A stretch of DNA of 64,000 nucleotides from an uncultured Prevotellaceae bacterium (GTDB lineage: Bacteria; Bacteroidota; Bacteroidia; Bacteroidales; Bacteroidaceae), in the NCBI GenBank assembly GCA_902780635.1, contig CACZGH010000023.1, positions 62,001-126,000 of the forward strand. The letters are read 5' to 3'. Numbering within the stretch: the first letter of the stretch is position 1; every line of letters begins with the position of its first letter. The notes beneath the pieces are model-generated. The model did no database searches and was not told where the DNA came from. It saw only the letters and a program-made list of their open reading frames with translations. The translations under genes and the position numbers were made by a program. Positions 42,917 through 53,900 of the stretch are shown in pieces.

Positions 42917-43886
42917 TTTCTTTGTCATTATCTGTTTTGGTGTGTTCTGATTTCCTGTCTGCTCTCTCGTAGGCGTTGACGATGCGGGTCACCAACTTGT
43001 GTCTCACAATGTCCTTTTTCTCCATGGTCACAAAACCGATGCCCTCCACGTCATGAAGCAGGTCAAGGGCCTCGCTGAGCCCGCTCCGCTGGCCTCGTGG
43101 CAGGTCTATCTGGGTGAGGTCGCCAGTGATGATCATTTTGGTGTTCCATCCCATACGTGTGAGAAACATCCTAATCTGGGCTGGGGTGGTGTTCTGGGCC
43201 TCGTCGAGGATGACCACCGCGTCGCTCAGGGTGCGTCCACGCATAAAAGCCAGAGGGGCTATCTGGATGATGCGTTTCTCCATCATCTCCTGCAGCCGCT
43301 GTGGCTGTATCATGTCCTCCAGCGCATCGTAGAGTGGCTGGAGGTAGGGGTCAATCTTGTCTTTCATGTCGCCCGGCAGAAAGCCTAACTTCTCACCGGC
43401 TTCCACTGCGGGACGGCTGAGGATGATTTTCTTGGCTGTTTTCTCTTTCAGTGCCCTGACGGCGAGTGCGATGCTCAGATAGGTCTTACCGGTGCCTGCA
43501 GGCCCTTCGGCAAAGACCATGTCGTTGTGCTCAAACAAGTCGATAAGCCGTTGCTGGTTCTCGCTCCTTCCTTTGATCGGGCGGCCTGAGATGCTGTAGA
43601 CCACCACGCCCTTGACACTGTCGGCCTTGGTCTTACGGCCTTTGACAATGTCGAGAAGGTCCTCCTCGCTCAGGGTATTGTATTTCAGAATATACTGACG
43701 GATGGTTTCGGCATGTTCTTCAAATCGGTTGGTCTCGTCTTCTTCGCCAAGAACTTTGACCACATTGCCACGTGCCACAATTCTCAGTTTCGGAAACAGT
43801 GATTTCAAAACTTGCAGATGGGAGTTCTTGATTCCATAAAATGCTATGGGATCAATGTCGTCCAAGATGATATGTTTCTCGATCAA
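42900..43886 (-). CDS. phoH: PhoH-like ATPase
   Basis: The 328-residue protein has an N-terminal region (about 1-100) and a P-loop ATPase domain with [15 protein letters not shown], the PhoH signature [22 protein letters not shown], and [11 protein letters not shown]. PhoH-like proteins are linked to RNA metabolism; the precise role is not settled. The family N-terminus ([18 protein letters not shown]) coincides with a TTG codon at 43886; no ATG is available, so a TTG start is likely. It heads a run of phoH, purC, menG, aroE, purM, prfA, pyrF and HD genes. Confidence 0.9.
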   Translation of the reverse strand: MIEKHIILDDIDPIAFYGIKNSHLQVLKSLFPKLRIVARGNVVKVLGEEDETNRFEEHAETIRQYILKYNTLSEEDLLDIVKGRKTKADSVKGVVVYSISGRPIKGRSENQQRLIDLFEHNDMVFAEGPAGTGKTYLSIALAVRALKEKTAKKIILSRPAVEAGEKLGFLPGDMKDKIDPYLQPLYDALEDMIQPQRLQEMMEKRIIQIAPLAFMRGRTLSDAVVILDEAQNTTPAQIRMFLTRMGWNTKMIITGDLTQIDLPRGQRSGLSEALDLLHDVEGIGFVTMEKKDIVRHKLVTRIVNAYERADRKSEHTKTDNDKENESTD

Positions 43887-43941
43887 TTTTATGAAAAATT
43901 AATTAAAAGTATAAAAAACGGCCGTTTTATCATTCGCACTG

Positions 43942-43973
43942 CAAAGTTACACATTTCATATGAACTTGCCAAA
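43942..43973 (-). promoter_or_regulatory. promoter of the phoH operon
   Basis: TTTG (43970-43973), a 20-base spacer and TAACTTTG (43942-43949) on the minus strand match the Bacteroidota consensus. It likely drives phoH and the following genes. Confidence 0.7.
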
Positions 43974-44031
43974 AATGCCAACCATTTTTCGCCTCCACTT
44001 ACCACAAATGGTCTCTGATTGATAGTAAACG

Positions 44032-44070
44032 AACGGCGGACGAAATGCTGGTGTGCATCCGTCCGCCGTT
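44032..44070 (-). terminator. strong hairpin terminator of the large FISUMP protein gene
   Basis: AACGGCGGACG (44032-44042) pairs perfectly with CGTCCGCCGTT (44060-44070). On the minus strand it follows the stop codon at 44124 by about 50 bases and is followed by a T-rich stretch. Confidence 0.75.
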
Positions 44071-44123
44071 ATCCAGGGTTTGCTATTCGCTATTTGTTGT
44101 TGGTGACTTGCTCTTTAGAACGA

Positions 44124-47100
44124 TCACTTCACGACATACTTTCGTCCGTTTTTGATGTAAATGCCAGGTTTCAGCGCACCCTCCACCTTCACACCTTGCA
44201 GGTTGTAGACAGGTGAGTCATCCGCTGGGGACGTACCGACATTTTTGATGCCATCGACTGTGAATTCACCACCATTGGAATGATTGTCCCAATAGTTCCC
44301 ATTGTAACGAGCGATGGCGCGAAGGGTCATTCCCGTACGCTTCTGACATGACATGATAGTAGCATTGCCGTCATCCAACATGACAGCATATGCCTTCTTG
44401 CTGTCCACGCTACTGCTAGTCCAATAATAGGAGACAGTGCCATCGTTGGGCGTCTTACTGTCGTAGTGACTTCCCGCATAGGGCAGGTAGATGGCTTTTC
44501 CATTGATCTTGCTGGTCAGTCTGAGCAACTTCCATCCATTGGTGAACAATTCGTAGTCTTGTATGTCACAGTTGTCGATTAGTTCTTGGAACTCCGCTTT
44601 GGTCGGTATTCCCACATAATACATTTCTCCTGAGTCATCAACGATATTTGCATCCGTCTCAAACTCGTCATCATAACCACCCTCATTATTCCACATACGA
44701 TTAGTATACTCGAAATTATATACTTTTAGAGAGCTGATGGTTTGTTTGTAGTTGTCCCAAGTGTAAGTCTTTTTGATGCCTTCCTCACTCCAGGCAAGAT
44801 GACTGCCAGGAATCCATGCATACATAGCACCTACATTATATTCTGACCATAAAGATCCGCTGGGAAGCCCCAAGTCGATAAATGATGTACCTTTTATGAC
44901 GTCATAGCATTCATGGGAGGGGATGGAAGGAGTGCCAGCTGAAAAGTAACCACCTTTGTAAGAAACGATTTGAGGATAAGACCCGGCACCTGCCATCGCT
45001 TCCTTCGTATTTAAACTGACGCCTGGCGGATAATGAAGTTCTGAACAATCTATAGTAACGCTGTAATTGTCAAAAACTCCTTGAAAGGCATCATCAGGCA
45101 GCAATTCGGCTGTGGCGTTCACCCAGATATCATTCGCCATACATCCAGCGAGCATAGCCATGGCGGAGGAAACTTTTCTGAAATCAAACGATGTAAGATC
45201 GAGTTCTTTGAGTGCTTGGCAGCCTTTAAACATCTCATTCATCGTCGTTACGCTACTTGTATTTAAATAGTTAAGTAATGGGATCATACTGAGACTACTA
45301 CAGTTCAGGAACAAACTACTCATGTTGGTTACCTGATTCGTGACCAAAGGAAGGTAAACGGTAAAGAGGCTGCTGCAGTTGGCGAACATGCCCTTCATAT
45401 TTTTCAAGCTGGAGGTGTCCCACCAAAGCAGGTTCATCGATTTCAGTTTTGAGCAGGATGCAAACATACAGTCCATGGTTTCCACCTTAGAAGTGATAAA
45501 CGTACTCAGGTCAAGGGTTGCAAGATTGGAGCATGCGTAGAACATATACCTCATATCTGTCACCTCGGAAGTGTTGAGGTATTTGATATTGGTGATGGTT
45601 TGCAATTCATTTCCTAAGAAACTAAACCAATATGCACATGTTGTGGGTCTTGCATCAGCAAAACTGCTGTCAAACACCACCGTCTTCGGTGATGTGATGG
45701 ACCATCCAGGTTGCTCGTCACCTTGGTTGAGCGCATACTTCGTACCAGGACGTGACGCCTTTTTTGCATCGAAATAGAAAGTGAGGGTTGCCTTGTCTAC
45801 AGAGAGCACGGCATAGGCCTCGGTGGTGGAAGTGCCACCAGTCTTTTTCTCGACGGGACGGATGGCGGCGCCCGTGCGACGCTGGATGGAGGTCACACTT
45901 TTGCTTGTCGTGGTGAGATAGGCAGCTTTGGCCTTGTAGGCCGTGTTGGCGTCGTTGTTGGCCGTCCAGTAATAGGCATTGGTGCCTACTCCGTTCTCCT
46001 TTCCTTCGTAACTGCTGCCGCAGAGTGGAAGTAAGATTGAGTTGCCATTAGGACCAGTCACCTCGTATGCCTTACCGTCGACATAGTCGTTCAGGTTACT
46101 ATCCCATTGCGGGCAATCGACCAACTTGAACGTACATTGGGTGATCAGCTCATCCCATTGCTCCGCAGTGGGAAGACACATCTGTTCGTCATCAACATAT
46201 GCCGCATCATACTGGGTGCCGCTGATGTCGGAGCCGATGTTTTTCGCGGTGGCCTGTGTGCCGCTGGCGTGCTGGTAGTTGGCCCAGGTGTAAGTGCTCT
46301 TAGGCTCCGTCTCGCCCCAGGCAATGTAATCACCAAAGATACCAGGACAGTATGACCCCACGTCTTGATTGCTCCATTTCACACTCAGTCCCAGATCGAT
46401 TAGTTCTGGATAGATAGCAGGTGGTGGCAAAATACTCTCTGGAGGAGTCAGATCGCTTTTCACCGGGCGTATCACAGCGCCGGTGCGGCGCTGGATGGAG
46501 GCTTTCGTCGTAGACGTGCCGCTTTTCGGATACAGTGCATAGGCCTTCGCACCTGTCGCGCCCTCGCTCACCTCTGAGCTCCAGTAATAGGTGTAGCTAC
46601 CCACGCCGTAATCCTTACCCTCATAGCTGCAGCCGGCGAAGGGCAGGAAGATGGTGTTGCATGAGGGGCCCTTTACGGTGTAACCTTTCACACCGTTGAC
46701 CGTCGCGGACGTCCATGTGCACTTCGTCCTCAGCTCATCTATCTCGCTCGCCGTGGGCATGCGCCAGTCATCGCCCCATGCTTCGCTCGCGGCGTCATAC
46801 TGTGTCTCATTGATGTCGGTGCCGATGCTCTTGCAGGTCGTTGACGAGCCGGAGGCGTGCTGGTAGTTCGCCCAGGTAAAACTGCTCTTGGTTTCCGTCT
46901 CACCCCAGGCATAGTAGTTGCCGTAGCCTTCCATAGAAGTGGCGCCTAGGTTATAGGAGGCCCAGAGCACACTTAGACCCAGATCCACCTCGTCAGCAGG
47001 CACGTCTACCGTGGGACCGGTAGGACCAGAGGGAGTCGGAGGTAACGGAGGAGCGATGTACTCTACCGCGCGGATGGCGGCGCCGGTGCGGCGCTGGATA

Positions 47101-48884
47101 GCGGCCACGCTCTTCGCCGATGCGGTGAGATGGGCTGCCTGTGCCTTATAGGCCGTGCTGGCGTCGTTGTTGGACGTCCAGTAGTAGCTGTTGTCGGTAT
47201 AGTTCTTGCCTTCATAGCTACAGCCGGATAGCGGCAGGAAGATACTCTTGCCTGACGGGCCTTTCACCGTGTAGCCCTTCACACCGTTATTCGTCTCCGA
47301 GGTCCAGGTGCATTTTGACACCAATTCACTCCACTGCTCCGCGGTGGGAAGACATAAGGTGAACGGGTACTCGTCGGAATGAGACTCACTCCAAGCGTAT
47401 GCCGCATCGTATTGCGTGCTGCCGCTGATGTCGCTGCCGATGTTTTGAGCGGAGGCCTGGGTGCCGTTGGCATAAGCATAGTTGGCCCAGGTGTAGGTGC
47501 TTTTCTTGGCCTTTTCGCCCCAAGCGTAATAGTCACCCGACTTCTCCAGACCAGCTGCCTCCATGTTCATATTGGCCCACTTCACGCTCAGGCCAAGGTC
47601 TACCAATTCAAAACTTTCAGGTTCCTCGGGGGTCGGAGTAATAGACCCCGCTCCTTTCACCGGACGGATTACGGCGCCTGTGCGGCGCTGGATGGAGGCT
47701 TTCGTCGTAGACGTGCCGCTCTTTGGATACAGCGCATAGGCCTTCGCGCCCGTCTCGCCATCGCTCACCTCTGAGCTCCAGTAGTAGGTGTAGTTGCCTG
47801 TGCCGTAGGTATTGCCTTCATAACTACAGCCGGCAAAAGGAAGGAAGATGCTGTTGCCTGAGGGGCCTTTTACGGTGTAGCCCTTCACACTGTTGACCGT
47901 CTCCGCCGTCCATGTGCACTTCGTCATCAATTCGTCTATCTCACTCGCCGTGGGCATACGCCAGTCGTCGCCCCAGGTTTTTCTGGCGGCGTCATACTGC
48001 GTCTCGCTGATGTCGGCGCCGATGCTCTTGCAGGTCGTCGACGAGCCAGAGGCATGCTGGTAGTTGGCCCAGGTGTACGTGCTCTTCTTCTCTGTCTCAC
48101 CCCAGGCGAAATAGGTACCCGTCTTCTCCTTCGACGTGGCACCAACGTTAAACGTAGCCCACTTCACGCTCAGACCAAGGTCCACCGCCTCGGGGTCGGC
48201 GTCCTCAGGATCGGTCGTCGTACCAGGATCGGAGCCGGAGGCGCGCACCGCACGGACACAGGCGCCCGTACGGCGCTGGATGTTTTTACCTGTCGTCAGC
48301 GAACTGCTCTTGTTATACAGGGCCACGGCCTTTGACTTTTCGAGGTCGTACACATCGCCCGTGCCCGACCAGTAGTAGCCCTCGGCGCCCACGCCGTTGT
48401 GGTTGCCGTCGGCTTTGTAGCCGCCGCAGGGAAGGAACATCGTTTTGCCATTGGGTCCCTTGTACTGGACGCCCTTCACGCCGTTGATGGTCTTAGCGCT
48501 CACCGAGCACTTGTTGATCAGTTCATGGACCTGATCTTTCGACGGCATCACCCAGTCATTGCCCCACTGGGCCTTGGCAGCGTCGTACTGCGTGCCCTGG
48601 ATGCTCGTCACCTTGTTGTTGTTGGGAAGGAAACTGCCGATGTAGATAGCCGTTGAAGACGAGCCACTTGCGTACTGGTAGTTGCTCCAGCTATAAGTGG
48701 ACTTCGTCGTGGTTTCGCCCCACGCGAAGTAGGAGCCGTAGTCCTCGGGCGTGCTTGCGCCCACGTTGTATGTCGCCCACAGCGTGCCGCTCGGAAGACC
48801 AAGGTCAACATACTCGTGGGTGTCGGCCATTGACATCAGGGATGTCAGCAGCACGCACATCAGGATAGATAATCCTCTCTTCAT
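44124..48884 (-). CDS. giant exported protein with six FISUMP-like modules and a BspA-like block
   Basis: The 1586-residue protein begins with a signal peptide (MKRGLSILMCVLLTSLMSMA). Six modules start with a VDLGLPSG/VDLGLSVKW motif at about residues 26, 231, 425, 631, 825 and 1331. Each contains Y-x-AWGE, W/DDWRMPT, KGPSGxSIFLPxxGCSYEG, YYWSS and IQRRTGAxIRPV, matching the FISUMP (Fib_succ_major) pattern. Between modules five and six (about 1018-1235) are BspA-like/DUF285 repeats (YLNTSEVTDMRYMFYACSNL). Pro/Thr/Glu linkers join the modules. The C-terminus, YNLQGVKV to GIYIKNGRKYVVK, resembles Bacteroidota secretion/anchoring tails. A cell-surface adhesin or binding scaffold is plausible but not shown. 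Confidence 0.85.
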   Translation of the reverse strand: MKRGLSILMCVLLTSLMSMADTHEYVDLGLPSGTLWATYNVGASTPEDYGSYFAWGETTTKSTYSWSNYQYASGSSSTAIYIGSFLPNNNKVTSIQGTQYDAAKAQWGNDWVMPSKDQVHELINKCSVSAKTINGVKGVQYKGPNGKTMFLPCGGYKADGNHNGVGAEGYYWSGTGDVYDLEKSKAVALYNKSSSLTTGKNIQRRTGACVRAVRASGSDPGTTTDPEDADPEAVDLGLSVKWATFNVGATSKEKTGTYFAWGETEKKSTYTWANYQHASGSSTTCKSIGADISETQYDAARKTWGDDWRMPTASEIDELMTKCTWTAETVNSVKGYTVKGPSGNSIFLPFAGCSYEGNTYGTGNYTYYWSSEVSDGETGAKAYALYPKSGTSTTKASIQRRTGAVIRPVKGAGSITPTPEEPESFELVDLGLSVKWANMNMEAAGLEKSGDYYAWGEKAKKSTYTWANYAYANGTQASAQNIGSDISGSTQYDAAYAWSESHSDEYPFTLCLPTAEQWSELVSKCTWTSETNNGVKGYTVKGPSGKSIFLPLSGCSYEGKNYTDNSYYWTSNNDASTAYKAQAAHLTASAKSVAAIQRRTGAAIRAVEYIAPPLPPTPSGPTGPTVDVPADEVDLGLSVLWASYNLGATSMEGYGNYYAWGETETKSSFTWANYQHASGSSTTCKSIGTDINETQYDAASEAWGDDWRMPTASEIDELRTKCTWTSATVNGVKGYTVKGPSCNTIFLPFAGCSYEGKDYGVGSYTYYWSSEVSEGATGAKAYALYPKSGTSTTKASIQRRTGAVIRPVKSDLTPPESILPPPAIYPELIDLGLSVKWSNQDVGSYCPGIFGDYIAWGETEPKSTYTWANYQHASGTQATAKNIGSDISGTQYDAAYVDDEQMCLPTAEQWDELITQCTFKLVDCPQWDSNLNDYVDGKAYEVTGPNGNSILLPLCGSSYEGKENGVGTNAYYWTANNDANTAYKAKAAYLTTTSKSVTSIQRRTGAAIRPVEKKTGGTSTTEAYAVLSVDKATLTFYFDAKKASRPGTKYALNQGDEQPGWSITSPKTVVFDSSFADARPTTCAYWFSFLGNELQTITNIKYLNTSEVTDMRYMFYACSNLATLDLSTFITSKVETMDCMFASCSKLKSMNLLWWDTSSLKNMKGMFANCSSLFTVYLPLVTNQVTNMSSLFLNCSSLSMIPLLNYLNTSSVTTMNEMFKGCQALKELDLTSFDFRKVSSAMAMLAGCMANDIWVNATAELLPDDAFQGVFDNYSVTIDCSELHYPPGVSLNTKEAMAGAGSYPQIVSYKGGYFSAGTPSIPSHECYDVIKGTSFIDLGLPSGSLWSEYNVGAMYAWIPGSHLAWSEEGIKKTYTWDNYKQTISSLKVYNFEYTNRMWNNEGGYDDEFETDANIVDDSGEMYYVGIPTKAEFQELIDNCDIQDYELFTNGWKLLRLTSKINGKAIYLPYAGSHYDSKTPNDGTVSYYWTSSSVDSKKAYAVMLDDGNATIMSCQKRTGMTLRAIARYNGNYWDNHSNGGEFTVDGIKNVGTSPADDSPVYNLQGVKVEGALKPGIYIKNGRKYVVK
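44840..48812 (-). repeat. internal direct repeats in the FISUMP-module gene
   Basis: Module units recur at DNA level about every 0.6 kb. The best pair is 46440-46990 (module 4) against 47640-48190 (module 2), about 1200 bases apart, with long identical runs such as the stretch encoding SGTSTTKASIQRRTGAVIRPV. Modules 3 and 5 are related more weakly, and modules 1 and 6 are more diverged. Confidence 0.75.
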
Positions 48885-48949
48885 AATAGCGTTTTTATGT
48901 TTTAAAATTTATGTTTCGTTTGCTCGTAATGATATTAAAGAAATGAAAT

Positions 48950-49483
48950 TTAATAAATCACTTCATCCATCATGATATCATGGAGATCGTAGGGTATTTG
49001 CTCCAAAATTTGAAAATCGAAGCATACACCTATTTTATAAGTGTGAATACTATTGAGGAAACGGTCATAATAGCCTTTACCTCTTCCTAATCGGTGTCCA
49101 TTGTGGTCGAATGCCATACCTGGAACGATGGCCACGTCTATAGGTTCACATTCGTCCCAACGATTACCGGTAGGTTCCAGAATATGAAAACTTCCCTCAC
49201 GGAGTGTTGATGGTCCGTCGTAGACTCGGAGTCGCATCTTTGTGTCACTGACCACCTCTGGCAACAACACTCGCTTGCCGGCACGTCGCAGCCATTCTAA
49301 GGTATCAGCGGTGTCTACCTCGTCAGGTAGCGAGGCATACATCAAAATGGTATGGGCTGCCATGATTTGCGGATGGCAACGCACTTTCTCCATCACTGCC
49401 TGAGACTTCTCAAAGAGTTCCTTTGCAGTGAATTGTTTCTTACGTTGGCGTATCCATGCCCGTATCTCTTTCTTTGATGTCAT
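48950..49483 (-). CDS. ygfA: 5-formyltetrahydrofolate cyclo-ligase
   Basis: It converts 5-formyl-THF to 5,10-methenyl-THF with ATP. The 177-residue protein has LPDEVDT, the Gly-rich ATP loop GRGKGYYDRFL near residue 135 and PGMAFDHNGHRLG. The start (MTSKKEIRAWIRQRKK) is usual. It is 21 bases downstream of the TolC-type gene and 66 upstream of the giant surface protein. Together with dCMP deaminase and purU it belongs to one-carbon/nucleotide metabolism. Confidence 0.9.
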   Translation of the reverse strand: MTSKKEIRAWIRQRKKQFTAKELFEKSQAVMEKVRCHPQIMAAHTILMYASLPDEVDTADTLEWLRRAGKRVLLPEVVSDTKMRLRVYDGPSTLREGSFHILEPTGNRWDECEPIDVAIVPGMAFDHNGHRLGRGKGYYDRFLNSIHTYKIGVCFDFQILEQIPYDLHDIMMDEVIY

Positions 49484-49503
49484 GCAGATGTCACAGATAA
49501 GTC

Positions 49504-50847
49504 TTACATCCCTACGGCATGCTGATAGGCCAAGAGCTTATTCTGATAGTCGGCGAAAGCATCGGTGCGATGGTCGAGCGCTTGCTGATGGAGCATCTGC
49601 GCTTCGAGCAAGTCGCTCATCGTGATGGTGCCCGACTGATAGCAGTTGCGTTGGATGCGGAGGTTCTCTTCCGCCTGCACGATGCTTCGGTCGGCGATGC
49701 TGAGCTGCTGATAGGCTTCTTCCACATCGTTCCAAGCTTTTTGCATGCGAATCGACAGCAATTGTATATTGTTGTCACGGTCTTCTATCGCTTGTTGCTG
49801 AGCCAGTTTGGTGCGCTTGATATGGTGCGAACCTCCCCACCAGTTGGAGATAGGTACGCTCACCGTGGCAAACAGCATGCCGAAGGTTTGGTCATTGTCG
49901 AGCAGGTTGTGGTAGTTGTAGCCAGCCCCCACCGCCACCGAGGGCAGGTTTTCGCCTATGGCCATTTTCTTCTGCAGGGTGGTTGCCTCCACTTGTTTGT
50001 CAAGCAATTGGTATTCTGGGATAGTCAGCAGTGCTTGTTGGTGGTCGCGCTTAAAGGCCAGGGGCGATGGAGCTTCTGGCTGGTATCTTAGCGTAAATTC
50101 GGTGTCATGAAGGCCACAATATTGCGCCAAGAGCATGCGAACCAGAGAGAGTGCATTCTGCAGTTTCACTTGCTGGCTCTCCACTTCGTTTTTGCGCAAC
50201 TCCACTTGCAGTAGGTCATTGCGCAGCACCAGTCCTGCCTGAACTGCGAGCGTCACATCTTTGTGGATATCGTTCAACATAGCAGTCACAGCTTCCAATG
50301 TGCGTTGTTTCTCCTCAAGGGTCACGATCTGCCAGAAATATTCTTCGGCGGTCTTCTCCACCTCGTCTTCTGTGAGCTGTAGTTGCAGACGGCTTACCTC
50401 TTCACCGATTTTTGCCAATTTGTTGCCATTGATGATTTGTCCTCCGGCGAAAATCGGTTGTATCGCACTGACACTGGCGATGACACCGTTTTTCATCATC
50501 GAGAGGCTCATGGGTTGGCTAAGGGCAGCCAGGGTCTCTGGAGGTAGAATTTGCGAGAGTGATGTAGCCAGTTCGGGCGTGATATACTGCGAGAGGTCTA
50601 CATCGGTCTTCGCCATGCTCTTGTTGGCGTTGAACCAGGCACCGGTGGCACTCACAGTGGGAAAGAATTTGGTGAACGCCTCTTTCCGTTGTTCCTTAGC
50701 GGAATGGATATCCCGTTGCCCTTTTCGGATAGCGATGTTGTGAGCCTTTGCAGAGTCGATGACCTGCTCCAAAGTATAGGTGCTCTGGGCTTCAGCCTGA
50801 ATAACAAAGACACCGCATAATATAATAAAGAATATTTTTTTGACCAT
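49504..50847 (-). CDS. TolC-family outer membrane efflux protein
   Basis: The 447-residue protein has a signal peptide (MVKKIFFIILCGVFVIQAEAQ) and the long amphipathic helices and internal duplication of the TolC family (TLEQVIDSAKAHNIAIRKGQRDIHSAKE; TEEYFWQIVTLEEK; ENLRIQRNCYQSGTITMSDLLEAQ). It forms the outer-membrane channel of the tripartite pump encoded with the RND and adaptor genes upstream. The upstream gap contains a CCTAATT repeat. Confidence 0.9.
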   Translation of the reverse strand: MVKKIFFIILCGVFVIQAEAQSTYTLEQVIDSAKAHNIAIRKGQRDIHSAKEQRKEAFTKFFPTVSATGAWFNANKSMAKTDVDLSQYITPELATSLSQILPPETLAALSQPMSLSMMKNGVIASVSAIQPIFAGGQIINGNKLAKIGEEVSRLQLQLTEDEVEKTAEEYFWQIVTLEEKQRTLEAVTAMLNDIHKDVTLAVQAGLVLRNDLLQVELRKNEVESQQVKLQNALSLVRMLLAQYCGLHDTEFTLRYQPEAPSPLAFKRDHQQALLTIPEYQLLDKQVEATTLQKKMAIGENLPSVAVGAGYNYHNLLDNDQTFGMLFATVSVPISNWWGGSHHIKRTKLAQQQAIEDRDNNIQLLSIRMQKAWNDVEEAYQQLSIADRSIVQAEENLRIQRNCYQSGTITMSDLLEAQMLHQQALDHRTDAFADYQNKLLAYQHAVGM

Positions 50848-50860
50848 GAACTTCTTTTTC

Positions 50861-50913
50861 CTACCTCCTATTTCCTAATTCCTAATTCCTAATTCCTCTC
50901 TCCTAATTCCTAA
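50861..50913. repeat. CCTAATT tandem run
   Basis: A 7-base word CCTAATT is repeated with variants over about 50 bases between the RND gene stop and the TolC gene start. A shorter copy lies at about 357-377. Confidence 0.65.
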
Positions 50914-53900
50914 TTATTTAACAGAAACTTTCCAATAAATCACAGGCAGCATCAGTACGACCATGAAAAGAGATCCGATACCGCCGGCAAAGATGGTGAC
51001 ACCTACAGGCATCCAGAACGACGAACCGGCGATAATCATAGGCACCACACCCACTGCAGTAGTAGCGGTGGTGAGGAAGATAGGCACCATACGGCGGCTG
51101 CCGGCGTCGATGGCGGCTTGTTTTACAGCCTGATTGTATTCCTTGCGGTCGAAGACAGGGTGCGTGCTCACATAGTCTTTCATCAGGTTGTTGGCATGTT
51201 CAAAGATGAGTATCTCATTACGCATGATCATACCCATCAGCGTGATGACTCCCATGATGGATGTGAGGCCCAGGGTGCGGTTCATCACTCCCAGTCCGAT
51301 CAGTGCTCCTGGCAGCATCAGTCCCAAAGCGGCGATACATACGGTGGTGATGCCGAATTTCTTGAAATTGAAAAGCAGGAAAAAGAAGATGATGATCATG
51401 GAGATACCCACACCACCAAAGATCATGGGCAGGGCCTCACGGTCATATTCTATCTCTCCACCCACCTCACTGCGTACACCCTCTGGCAGCCGCAGTTCAT
51501 CTTTCATGATCTGGGCCACACGGCTTTCCACGGGGGCGGCATAGGTGCCATGTGCAAATTGTGCGGTCACCGTCAGACAACGCTCGCCGCCTCGGTGCAT
51601 GATACGACTCTCGCTCCAGGCAGGCTCCACTTGTGCAATCTGGCGCAGGGCGACAGTGCTGGAAGCTGAGTGGCTGGAGGCCGATGTGGGAAGGCCTGCC
51701 GACAGCATGGTCAGGGGCGAGGGGATGCCAAAATCCTCGACATCGGAATAGGTGAGGTCGGTATCGTCTTTCACGACGATGGGCACCTCATAGTCGTCCT
51801 CCCACAGTTGCCCAACACGCAGCTTGCCAGTGGTGGCACTGAGTGCGAGGGCGGCGGTGGCGCGGCTGACACCGATTTGGGCAGTGGCCACGGGGTCGAG
51901 GGTGACGTCGATGATGGGGTAGGGCTGGAGGAAGTCTGTGTGTACCCACTCCAGCTCGGGCATTTCACGCATGCGTGTCATCAGTTGTTCTGCCACGGTG
52001 TGAAGGGAGTCGAGTTGGTCGCCATAGAAGCGATATTCCAGTTCGGGTACCTCTAAGAAGTCGAGTCGCTTGAAACGGACGTAAGCATTAGGAAATGCCT
52101 CGCTCCATCGTGGCTGATACTCACCAAGTAGCTCGAGTGTGGCCTCTTGTGAAGTGGTGTTGACTATGAGCTGTGCATAGTTGCGTCCTGCCATCTGTGG
52201 GGCGTAGCAGGTCATGAATCGGGGCGAGGAGCAACCGATAAAACTGGTGATACACTTCACCCGCTGGTCATCCTGCAAGGCTTTTCTGAGTGAGTCGGCT
52301 ATCTGCTGTGACTCATGGATGCCTTTACCCTCAGGGAGAAACACCTCGATGGCAAACTGGTTACGGTCGGCGTAAGGGAAGAGCCTGACTTTCAAGGTGG
52401 GAACAATCAATAAGGACAGGATGATGAGGCCCAAACCGCCGAAGATGGTGGCCCAGGGATGACGGAACGTCAGTTTCAGCGCTCGGTCGTAGGTTTGCTG
52501 TACGATGTCGGTGAGCGAGCGTCGGTCTTTCTTTTGTCGCTGTTGGTCTGGTGTCGAGGGTTTGATGATGAGCACCTCAAGGAATGGGATGACCATGACG
52601 GCGAGGAAGAGAGAGACGAGCAGGTTGATGCTGATGGTCCAGGGGAAGTCGCGCAGGGCATCGTTGAATGCTCCTTTCATAGTTAGGAGCAGTGGGTAGA
52701 AAATGATGCAGATGCACAGTGTGGCCAGCATCATAGGCATGAAATATTGTTGCGACGAGGCGATGGCTGCGTCCTTGGGGGCATAGCCTTTACCCAAGTA
52801 TTCCAGATAGCCGTCGATGACCACGATAGCATTGTCCACTACCATACCGAGCACCACAATGAGTCCTGCGAGCGTCACGATATTGAGCTCGATGCCTGCC
52901 ATATACATGATGGCGACAGAGATAAAGGTGCTGATGGGGATGGTGATAGCGGCGACGATGGCGGAGCGAAGGGGGAAAAGCACCATCATCACCAAAATAA
53001 TGACCACCATCGAGATAATGAGATCGCGAAGGAAGGAACTGACACTGTCGCCCACCACCTGAGGCTGGTCGGCTATGCGGGTGATGGTCACATCGTCAGG
53101 AAGTGTGTCTTGGCGGTATTGGTCGAGCACACGGTCCACCTCTTTGCCATATGCCACGATATTGTTGCCGGGGGTCATTTCCAGTGAGAGCAGAATGCAG
53201 GGGTGTCCGTCTTGCTCGATGTGGCTGTCGCTTTGGTCATATTCGCGCACCACACGGGCCACGTCACGCACCCGCACCACTTTGCCGGTGGAGGGGTCGC
53301 TGAAGATGATGAGGTTGGCCACCTCTGCCTCGCTGTTTTGGGTCGGGGCGATATGGATAGGCACTTGCTGGTCGTTGTCACTCAGACTTCCGCTCAAGGT
53401 GGTTAGCCCCTCGCCTTGTAGTTTGGAGAAGAGCACCTGCTGGCCGATACCGTATGCCTGCAGACGGTCGCGGTCTACATAAAGACTGATTTGCTCTTGC
53501 TGTTCACCGTAGGTGTTGACATTGGCCACCGAGGGGATACGGCGGAGCCGGTCGCTCAGTTGGTCACTGTAGGTGTGCAGTTCACGGTAGCTGCGCTGGT
53601 TGCTCTCGATGGCGATGAGTAGGGCAGAGGTGTTGCCGAAATCATCGTTGGCCACGAGGGCGAGCACGCCACTGGGCAGGCTTTGTTTGAAGAGAGTTAG
53701 GCCGTGTTTGATCTTGCTCCACACCTCGTCTTTGTTGTGTACGTCGTCGTCCAGGCGCACCATCACATAGCACATTCCGTTTTGCGAGGTGGAGGTGGTC
53801 TTGGTGCGGTTCACCTCTTTGTAAGTGAAGAGGTAGCGCTCCAGTTGGCGGGTCACTTGCTGCTCTACTTCCTCAGAGGTGGCTCCAGGATAGACGGCCA

